DNA from: an uncultured Succinivibrio sp.
GTDB taxonomy: Bacteria > Pseudomonadota > Gammaproteobacteria > Enterobacterales > Succinivibrionaceae
Direction of reading: 5' to 3'
Length of the DNA stretch: 20,343 nt
NCBI GenBank assembly: GCA_900767695.1
Contig: CAAGAC010000015.1
Coordinates: 1 to 20,343, forward strand
Shown here piece by piece: positions 15,178 to 20,343 of the stretch. Made by a program: the position numbers and the translations under genes. Numbering within the stretch: the stretch's first letter is position 1; every line of letters starts with the position of its first letter. Below the pieces are notes generated by a model. The model was not told where the DNA came from and did not search any database. It was given only the letters and a program-made list of their open reading frames with translations.

Positions 15178-16161
15178 ATGACTCCTGACAACAGCACCGA
15201 AAAGCACGGCGTTACCTACCAGACCGCAACGGCAGAGGACGAGGGGCAGCGCCTTGACAACTACCTTGCGCGCAATCTAAAGGGCGTCCCCCGCAGCATG
15301 ATCTACAGGATCCTCCGCCGCGGAGAGGTCCGCGTGAACAAGGGGCGCGTGCAGCCTTCCTACAAGCTTGCAGAAGGCGATGTCATCCGCATCCCGCCCG
15401 TGACTGTCTCCAAGGGGCCGGTCACCATCCCGTCATCGCGGCTGCGCCTCGTGCAGGATCTCAAGGATCGCATCCTCTATGAGAACGACGGCCTGCTCGT
15501 GGTCGACAAGCCCTCCGGGCTTGCAGCCCACGGCGGCAGCGGCATCGAGTTCGGCCTTATCGAGGCCCTGCGCGCGCTGCGCCCCGAGCAGCGCTTCCTG
15601 GAGCTTGCCCACCGTCTAGACCGCGACACCTCAGGCTGCCTCATCATCGCCAAGCGCCGCTCGGCGCTTCGCGATCTGCACGAGCAGTTCCGCCAGCGCC
15701 AGGTGCACAAGCGCTACCTGACCCTGGTGCCCGGCAAGTGGGACCGCAGGCAGAACCTCATCAGCGCGCCATTGGTCCGCAACGAGCTCAAGTCCGGCGA
15801 GCGCATGGTCATGGTCGACTTCAAGAACGGCCAGCCGTCTTCCACGGGATTTGAGATAGTGGAGGAGTTCGCTGACGCCACGCTCCTTGCCGCCATGCCG
15901 CACACCGGCAGGACCCACCAGATCAGGGTGCACTGCGCCTACGCCAGGCACCCCGTGGGAGGGGACGACAAGTACGGGGACAAGGAGTTCAACGAGTACC
16001 TGAGGGAGAACGGACTGCACAGGATGTTCCTGCACGCCCAGAGGATCACCTTCAACAACCCTGAGGACGGCTCCCCCCTCAAGATCGAGGCCCCGCTGCC
16101 AAAGGAGCTCGAGGCGATCCTCGAGGTTCTGAGGTCCAGGCAGGAGGATGGCGGGGAATGA
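15178..16161 (+). CDS. rluC: 23S rRNA pseudouridine synthase RluC
   Basis: RluC converts U955, U2504 and U2580 of 23S rRNA to pseudouridine in E. coli. The 327-residue product starts at ATG 15178 (GAGGG six bases upstream). An N-terminal S4 RNA-binding domain covers about residues 22-75 (QRLDNYLARNLKGVPRSMIY, RRGEVRVNKGRV). The catalytic RluA-type domain follows: VVDKPSGLAAHGG at 108-120, HRLDRDTSG at 145-153 with nucleophile Asp148, YLTLVPG, and HTGRTHQIRVH. Position divergent from rne is the usual gammaproteobacterial order, which supports RluC over RluA or RluD. The stop overlaps the start of the HAD gene (ATGA), so the two are coupled. Confidence 0.95.
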   Translation: MTPDNSTEKHGVTYQTATAEDEGQRLDNYLARNLKGVPRSMIYRILRRGEVRVNKGRVQPSYKLAEGDVIRIPPVTVSKGPVTIPSSRLRLVQDLKDRILYENDGLLVVDKPSGLAAHGGSGIEFGLIEALRALRPEQRFLELAHRLDRDTSGCLIIAKRRSALRDLHEQFRQRQVHKRYLTLVPGKWDRRQNLISAPLVRNELKSGERMVMVDFKNGQPSSTGFEIVEEFADATLLAAMPHTGRTHQIRVHCAYARHPVGGDDKYGDKEFNEYLRENGLHRMFLHAQRITFNNPEDGSPLKIEAPLPKELEAILEVLRSRQEDGGE

Positions 16162-16880
16162 GCCAAGGCTCCTCTTTCGTCGAGGGGCGCCGCGATCTCA
16201 GGCGCGATCAGGCGATCCCCTCCATGCTTGACTCCATCGAGGCTGTGGCGTTTGACCTCGATGGCACCTTGACCGACAGCATCGGCAACATCATCGCCTG
16301 CACCGACTACGTCTTCGACCACTTCGGCTACAGGAGGCCGGGGCCCGAGGAGATCATGGCCACCATTGGCATGAAGCTCGAGGACAGCCTGAGGACGGTT
16401 CTTCCTGAGGAGCACAAGTCCGAGTATCTCGAGTTCACCAGGAACTACCGCGAGATCTACAAGGATCACCCCGAGTTCCTCATCGACAACCTCTTCCCGG
16501 GCGTGGTCGGCGTGGTCGCGAAGCTCAAGGAGCGCGGCCTCAAGATAGGCTACGTCTCAGGCAGATCCACTGCTGGCATCGAGCGCACGGTGAAGGGTAC
16601 CGGGCTTAGGGACATGTGCGACGGCATCGCCGCCGGAAGCGAGGCGCCCTCAAAGCCCGATCCCAGGATGATGCTCCTGCTCTCCGAGAGGATGGGAGTT
16701 GATCCATCCAGGGTCCTCGGCGTTGGCGATGCCGGCATGGACATCATGATGTACCACAACGCCGGCTCCCTTGCGCTCGGCGTGCAGACGGGCGTCTGGA
16801 GCGGCGATGCGCTTTTGGGCCTCGAGCCTCCTCCGGAGGCGCTGCTGCCCAAGTTCACAGATCTCGAAGACTACCTCTGA
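16158..16880 (+). CDS. HAD-superfamily phosphatase (phosphoglycolate phosphatase-like)
   Basis: The 240-residue HAD-IA hydrolase has all four motifs: FDLDGTLTDS at 32-41 (nucleophile Asp33, acid/base Asp35), Ser134 in YVSGRS, Lys166 in SKPDP, and GVGDAGMD at 188-195 with Asp191 and Asp195 for Mg. A helical cap lies at about 45-110. The start overlaps the rluC stop by four bases, with AGGAGG ten bases upstream; ATG 16224, just before the core fold, is possible but has no binding site. A HAD gene directly after rluC is a recurring gammaproteobacterial arrangement. In Pseudomonas the equivalent is the MupP/Gph-like MurNAc-6-phosphate phosphatase of cell-wall recycling. Substrate assignment here is not possible. 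Confidence 0.88.
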   Translation: MSQGSSFVEGRRDLRRDQAIPSMLDSIEAVAFDLDGTLTDSIGNIIACTDYVFDHFGYRRPGPEEIMATIGMKLEDSLRTVLPEEHKSEYLEFTRNYREIYKDHPEFLIDNLFPGVVGVVAKLKERGLKIGYVSGRSTAGIERTVKGTGLRDMCDGIAAGSEAPSKPDPRMMLLLSERMGVDPSRVLGVGDAGMDIMMYHNAGSLALGVQTGVWSGDALLGLEPPPEALLPKFTDLEDYL

Positions 16881-16892
16881 TCCTGCCGCCAG

Positions 16893-16914
16893 GCCCGCTC
16901 GTCAAGGCGGGCTT
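16893..16914 (+). terminator. Probable terminator of the rluC-HAD operon
   Basis: GCCCGC (16893-16898) pairs with GCGGGC (16907-16912) around an 8-nt loop, 13 bases after the HAD stop codon. It is followed by only TT, so termination strength is uncertain. Confidence 0.45.
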
Positions 16915-17040
16915 GCTGCCAAAGGGCGCTTCACCCGCATCTGCGCCTCAGTCTCTTGCCGCCAGCATTGCGTAATCTCCAGCAAAACGGCCGCCAAGCA
17001 GGCGCTGGCAAGCATTCAACGAGAATGGACGGCATCCATT

Positions 17041-17084
17041 GGGATTGGATAGCGATTGGATGGCAATCGGATAGGGAATGGATG
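17041..17084. repeat. Four 11-bp tandem repeats containing GGAT
   Basis: Four consecutive 11-bp units (17041-17051, 17052-17062, 17063-17073, 17074-17084) share the pattern RRxAWYGGATR. A further related unit (GAGAATGGACG) lies just upstream, slightly out of register. They sit between two convergent genes, outside any coding frame I can support. The period is close to one helical turn. The rest of 16915-17040 shows nothing recognisable. Confidence 0.6.
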
Positions 17085-17086
17085 CA

Positions 17087-17109
17087 GAAGGCCGCGGACC
17101 GCGGCCTTC
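17087..17109. terminator. Bidirectional hairpin between convergent genes
   Basis: GAAGGCCGCGG (17087-17097) and CCGCGGCCTTC (17099-17109) are exact reverse complements around one base. It lies 39 bases beyond the stop of the minus-strand exported-protein gene. It has no T run, but its position and strength fit a terminator. Confidence 0.6.
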
Positions 17110-17148
17110 GCTCAGGCCCCTGGTGGAGGCCTGCGTTTCATGCGCAAG

Positions 17149-17853
17149 CTACTTCTTCGGGGCAGGGCAGGCTATCGAGTTGATCGTGCCGTGCGCTCCG
17201 ATGAAGAGCGGCGCGTCGGTCGAGATCCTGTCGGCCATGACCATCATCGAGATCCTGCAGCCGGGGATGGGCTCGGCGCGCTGCTGGGCGTTGTAGAAGA
17301 GGCTGTCTATGACCGCCGCGTCGATCACGAAGCTGCGGTCCTTGAAGGTGTAGAAGCGGAAGCCGCGGAAGTCCTTCGTGTTCATCTCAAGCGGGAGATC
17401 GGCGAGGATTAGCGGCATCTGGCGCAGCTCCGAAAGCAGCGGGGAGAGCACGCGGTTGTCCACGAACTGGCGCAGCAGATCGGCGTTGAGCGTGATGCCG
17501 ATGTTGGTGGCGAACACGTTCTGGGTTCGCCACTCAACCTTGTCGCCGCCGCCGTAGTTGGTGATGCTGAGAAGCCCCGCAAGCGGCTGGTTGACGGTGC
17601 CGGCAAGGCCCTGGGCCCCCGGCGGGAACACGGCGGTCACCGTCTGGTACTTGAGCCCGCGCGCCTTGGCCTGGACCTGCTCGACGATCTGCGACTGCCT
17701 CTGCTGGTCGAGCACCTCGCCGCTGTCTAGGATCACCTCGTTTACAGAATAGTGCATCGTGTTGAACTTCTGCGTGAAAACATGGGCCTGGGCGCCTTGT
17801 GCAAACACGGCGGCCCCAATGGCGGCCATGGCTATGGCTAACGAGCGCAGCAT
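17149..17853 (-). CDS. Exported protein of unknown function
   Basis: I do not recognise the family. The 234-residue product starts at ATG 17853, with GGAG eight bases upstream. It has a clear signal peptide, a hydrophobic Ala-rich helix ending AQGAQA, with likely cleavage after residue 23. The mature protein has no membrane helix or lipobox Cys and should be periplasmic. It begins HVFTQKFNTMHYSVNE and is rich in beta-type segments (YQTVTAVFPPG, LLSITNYGGGDKVEW, FRFYTFKDRSFVID). It has exactly two cysteines, both near the C-terminus (IPGC and NSIACPAPKK), well placed for a disulfide. It is monocistronic and divergent from yceD across 126 bp. It is probably lineage-restricted, and nothing in its neighbourhood explains its role. 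Confidence 0.75.
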   Translation of the reverse strand: MLRSLAIAMAAIGAAVFAQGAQAHVFTQKFNTMHYSVNEVILDSGEVLDQQRQSQIVEQVQAKARGLKYQTVTAVFPPGAQGLAGTVNQPLAGLLSITNYGGGDKVEWRTQNVFATNIGITLNADLLRQFVDNRVLSPLLSELRQMPLILADLPLEMNTKDFRGFRFYTFKDRSFVIDAAVIDSLFYNAQQRAEPIPGCRISMMVMADRISTDAPLFIGAHGTINSIACPAPKK

Positions 17854-17911
17854 AATCGCATCTCCATTCCAAACGCCGCCTGGCACTGGTGGGCGGCTTT
17901 GACCCTTAGTG

Positions 17912-17917
17912 TATACT
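17912..17917 (+). promoter_or_regulatory. Candidate -10 of yceD
   Basis: TATACT lies 62 bases before the yceD start codon in the divergent intergenic region. It is a good -10 hexamer, but the -35 position (about 17889-17894, GTGGGC) is poor. Confidence 0.35.
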
Positions 17918-17979
17918 TTCCTGCGGATGAGGCCCGTGACAAGGGTTTAGGTTCCGCATTCAGCTTTCCGGAGGCAACC

Positions 17980-18519
17980 ATGGCAGATTTGGCTTTCGCA
18001 CCGGTAGTCAGCTTCGACAAGGCGGTGAGCCTTGAGCAGCGCTACGACACCCTGATCGATCCTTCATTCCTGACGAGGCTTTCCGAGGCCTGCGTCAGCG
18101 TGGACGAGCCTGCGAGGGCGAGGTTCAGCTTCTTCCGCGACCTGCAGGGCCTGAGGACGATTGAAGGGGAGATAAGCTGCAGCATCACGATGCGCTGCCA
18201 GCGCTGCGGCGGCAACATCAAGGTGGGACTGCACTCCAAGTTCCGCTCCACCTGCGACGAGGCCAAGGCCAAGAGCCTCAAGATTGACGATCACCTCGAC
18301 ATCGTGCCGGTCACCGCGGCAGGCGACTTCGAGCTGCTCTCCTATCTTGAGGACTGCCTCCTGCTGGAAGTCCCGTACTCGCCGCGCCACGAGGAGGGCG
18401 ACGAGGAGTGCAGGGACATGGGAACGAGCTTTGGCGAGATCCCAGAGGAGGATGACTCCAGCCCGTTCGCCGCCCTGGGCGGGCTTCGCGAGGAGCTGAG
18501 CAGGAAGTCCGGATCCTGA
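17980..18519 (+). CDS. yceD: YceD/DUF177, 23S rRNA accumulation protein
   Basis: The 179-residue protein starts at ATG 17980 (GGAGG six bases upstream). It belongs to the YceD/DUF177 family: an N-terminal strand region, then EISCSITMRCQRCGG with Cys73 and Cys76, an acidic middle, a LEDCLLLEVPYSPRH segment matching the family's conserved LP-x-x-P-x-H region, and a terminal SSPFAALGGLRE matching the E. coli NPFAVLASLK ending. It is needed for normal 23S rRNA levels. The length matches E. coli (173). In most bacteria rpmF (ribosomal protein L32) follows immediately. Here only 40 non-coding bases separate it from a convergent sugar kinase, so rpmF is missing from its usual place. Confidence 0.92.
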   Translation: MADLAFAPVVSFDKAVSLEQRYDTLIDPSFLTRLSEACVSVDEPARARFSFFRDLQGLRTIEGEISCSITMRCQRCGGNIKVGLHSKFRSTCDEAKAKSLKIDDHLDIVPVTAAGDFELLSYLEDCLLLEVPYSPRHEEGDEECRDMGTSFGEIPEEDDSSPFAALGGLREELSRKSGS

Positions 18520-18559
18520 TTTGCAAAGGGCGCCGCCAGCAAGACCGGCAGCGCGTCTC

Positions 18560-20074
18560 TCAATCTCGGAACATGTCCTTGATCCTCAAGTAGAGTTTCT
18601 TGTACTTTTCAAAGCCGCGATCGTAAAGGCCAGCGTTCTTGCGGCAAGGCTCTATGAGCTTGCCCTTGCTGGCGATTGCCTTGCCGAAATCGCAAGGAAC
18701 CTCTCCGATGCCTGCCGCTTGTGCGGCGATTATGGCGTCGCCCAAGGTCTCGGTCTCATCGTCCGGCAGCATGATCACCGGGCGCTTGAGCACGTCGGCA
18801 AAGATCTGGCACCATATTCCGCTCTTCGCGGCGCCGCCGCCAATAGGGATTGGCGACTGGGAAGCCTCCTCTCCAATGACGGGAACCGTCTCGATGCAGT
18901 GGCGGATCGAATACGCCACTCCCTCCATTACCGCGCGGATGAAGTCTGAATAAGCCGTGTCCAAATTCACTCCAAAGAACACGCCGCGGGCCTTGGGATC
19001 CCATATCGGCGATTTTTCGCCAGACAGGTAGGGCAGGTAGATGAGTCCGCCGCTTCCTGGCTTGGTCTGGGTGCAAAGGCGGTTCATCTGCTCGTAAACT
19101 GAGATCCCGGCATTGATGCTGTCCTGGAGGATCATGTTGCCGAAAGTGTCGCGGAACCACTTGAGCGAGATCCCCGCGTTGTCGGTGGTCTGCACTGCGC
19201 AGAACTGGTTGTCGAAGCACCCTGCGGTCGAGAGGATGCGCTCGTCGAAGAAAGGCCTGTCGTTGATTAGCGCAACGCGGCCCGAGCTGCCGATTGTGAT
19301 TGCACAGTCGCCGCGGTTTGTGGCTCCGGCGCCTATGGTCGCGGCGATCGTGTCGATGGCGCCTGCACACACTGGCGTGCCTTTCTTGAGGCCGCAGCTC
19401 CTGGCAGCCTGAGCGGTCACCTCCCCAACAACCGCCGTCGACTTGTAGATGGGGGGAAGCAGGCGCAAGGGTATCTGGGCCTTGGCCGCGATCTGCTCAG
19501 ACCAAGTTCCGGCCTTGAGGTCGTTTAAGAGCGTGAGTCCAGATCGCGGCAGATCTATCGAGTACTCGCCAGTCAGCTTCCTGATGATGTAGCCGTTGGG
19601 AATGAGGAACTTCTCCGCTTCGTCCAAAAGCTCTGGACGGTTGTCTGCAAACCATCTTAAGGTTGGCAGGGCGAAGGAGCCGTTGGCAATGCGGTTTCCA
19701 GTGATTCTGAGCACGGTGTCGGCCCCGACGTGCTCCTTGAGCCAGGCAACCTGCGGCACCGAGCGCTGATCGTGCAGGCCCACTCCGTTGTAGACGATTT
19801 TGTCGTTCTTCCCAATGAGCATCACGGCGTTCGTGCTTGACACGGCAACGCAAGCAACTCTGGAGGTGTCTATGCCGTCGTCCTCGACGCACAGCTTTAT
19901 GTTGGAGCACACGGCGTTCCACCACTTGAGCGGATCCTGTTCGGTCCAGTCCTCCTTGGGGTGGATCATGCGGTACTCCTGATAGCCTGAGGAAACCGCG
20001 CGGCCTGAAAAGTCGTAGAAGGTGCACTTTGTGCCGGTGGTTCCGATGTCTATTCCAAGAAGCAGATCTTTCAT
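18560..20074 (-). CDS. FGGY-family carbohydrate kinase (xylulokinase-like)
   Basis: The 504-residue FGGY kinase has the ATP-binding GIDIGTTGTKC at 7-17, HDQR at 101-104, an IDLPRSGLTLLND segment, and GAIDTIAATIG at 238-248 with the conserved catalytic-type Asp241. Further motifs are LPYLSGEKSPIWDPKARG, a sugar-kinase feature, and PIGGGAAKSGIWCQI with the adenine-site glycines. It phosphorylates a ketose or polyol. Xylulokinase-type features dominate, but FGGY specificity cannot be read from sequence alone. It lies 21 bases after a class II aldolase on the same strand, so the pair probably converts a pentulose or deoxy-ketose to its phosphate and then cleaves or epimerises it. The start ATG 20074 has AGGAA about ten bases upstream. 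The gene appears intact and ends convergent with yceD. Confidence 0.9.
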   Translation of the reverse strand: MKDLLLGIDIGTTGTKCTFYDFSGRAVSSGYQEYRMIHPKEDWTEQDPLKWWNAVCSNIKLCVEDDGIDTSRVACVAVSSTNAVMLIGKNDKIVYNGVGLHDQRSVPQVAWLKEHVGADTVLRITGNRIANGSFALPTLRWFADNRPELLDEAEKFLIPNGYIIRKLTGEYSIDLPRSGLTLLNDLKAGTWSEQIAAKAQIPLRLLPPIYKSTAVVGEVTAQAARSCGLKKGTPVCAGAIDTIAATIGAGATNRGDCAITIGSSGRVALINDRPFFDERILSTAGCFDNQFCAVQTTDNAGISLKWFRDTFGNMILQDSINAGISVYEQMNRLCTQTKPGSGGLIYLPYLSGEKSPIWDPKARGVFFGVNLDTAYSDFIRAVMEGVAYSIRHCIETVPVIGEEASQSPIPIGGGAAKSGIWCQIFADVLKRPVIMLPDDETETLGDAIIAAQAAGIGEVPCDFGKAIASKGKLIEPCRKNAGLYDRGFEKYKKLYLRIKDMFRD

Positions 20075-20095
20075 TTTTTTCTTATTCCTAATGCG

Positions 20096-20343
20096 TCAAA
20101 GCCTGTCAGGATCGAGGCTTGAGCGGCCTTCAAGCCCTATTGCCAAGGCAATGCCGCAGTTCTCCTCGATTTCCTCCAGGCGGTAGTAGGCGCTGATGAT
20201 GTTCTCTCGGGCGGTTATGAGCCCGTGGTGCGCGAGGAGCACCGCGCTGCTGGTCTTGAGGATCTCGGAGGCATGGGCGGCGAGCTCATGCGATCCCGCC
20301 TTGAAGTATCCGATCATCGGCAGGGGCTTGGTGAAGAGCGCGA
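20096..20343 (-). CDS. Class II aldolase/epimerase (FucA/AraD type), 3' part
   Basis: Only the last 81 residues are in the window; the gene continues past 20343. They read ALFTKPLPMIGYFKAG, SHELAAHASEIL, SAVLLAHHGLIT, then a helical tail ending in LDPDRL. The AHHG motif supplies zinc-ligand histidines of class II aldolases and ribulose-5-phosphate 4-epimerases (FucA, AraD, UlaF types). It is followed 21 bases later by the FGGY kinase, forming a probable sugar-catabolic operon. Whether it is an aldolase or an epimerase cannot be decided from this fragment. Confidence 0.88.
   Translation of the reverse strand, partial: ALFTKPLPMIGYFKAGSHELAAHASEILKTSSAVLLAHHGLITARENIISAYYRLEEIEENCGIALAIGLEGRSSLDPDRL

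Noticed and set aside
1..20343. Reassigned stop codon (TGA or TAG read as an amino acid)
   Set aside because: Intact housekeeping genes here end with TGA (suhB, rluC, yceD, kinase) and TAG (uvrB) at family-typical C-termini, and the lesions involve both TAG and TGA.

Overview
This is a G+C-rich bacterial chromosome segment. The gene complement points to a gammaproteobacterium: uvrB, a UPF0149/YgfB-type gene, suhB, a DUF294 protein paired with a DEDDh exonuclease, rne, divergent rluC, and yceD. The AAA-ATPase-like/PD-(D/E)XK gene and the sugar kinase-aldolase pair would suit an anaerobic gut lineage such as the Succinivibrionaceae. That placement is an inference from gene content, not from any database search.

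Layout. (1) Positions 1-1260 hold three decayed genes: an alpha/beta-hydrolase tail with an in-frame TAG, the N-terminal half of an auxin-efflux-carrier (AEC) transporter, and the C-terminal part of a type-B carboxylesterase joined out of frame to it. (2) Positions 1264-1600 hold a chain of hairpins, then a tRNA-Asn(GUU) on the minus strand with a perfect consensus sigma-70 promoter. (3) Positions 1721-3544 (minus) hold an AAA-ATPase-like gene whose nuclease module is cut off by an in-frame TGA. (4) Positions 3610-9804 are core: uvrB with an operator-like palindrome, a YgfB-like gene, suhB with a BoxA-like element in its leader, and a DnaQ-like exonuclease translationally coupled to a cNMP/CBS/DUF294 protein. 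(5) Positions 9881-12770 hold rne with its terminator, a structured leader and candidate promoters; its reading frame carries a one-base loss just before the catalytic aspartates. (6) Positions 13150-15132 hold an orphan Eco57I-like adenine methylase, also broken by TGA. It sits between rne and rluC, which are usually direct neighbours, and is closed by two tandem terminators. (7) Positions 15178-16880 hold a coupled rluC-HAD phosphatase pair. (8) Positions 16881-17150 hold terminator hairpins and an 11-bp phased tandem repeat. (9) Positions 17149-18519 hold an unrecognised exported protein divergent from yceD; the rpmF gene that normally follows yceD is absent. (10) Positions 18560-20343 (minus) hold a class II aldolase (cut by the window edge) and an FGGY sugar kinase, probably one catabolic operon.

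The main theme is an otherwise ordinary housekeeping backbone (DNA repair, RNA processing, 23S pseudouridylation, ribosome biogenesis) interrupted by accessory genes, nearly all of which are disrupted. Four independent reading-frame lesions lie within 14 kb, one of them in the normally essential rne. Assembly or consensus error should therefore be excluded before the lesions are read as biology. I found no clearly new multi-gene system. The items most worth checking are the split ATPase/nuclease gene, the suhB BoxA, the duplicated motif in the RNase E tail, the phased 11-bp repeat, the missing rpmF and the unknown exported protein.
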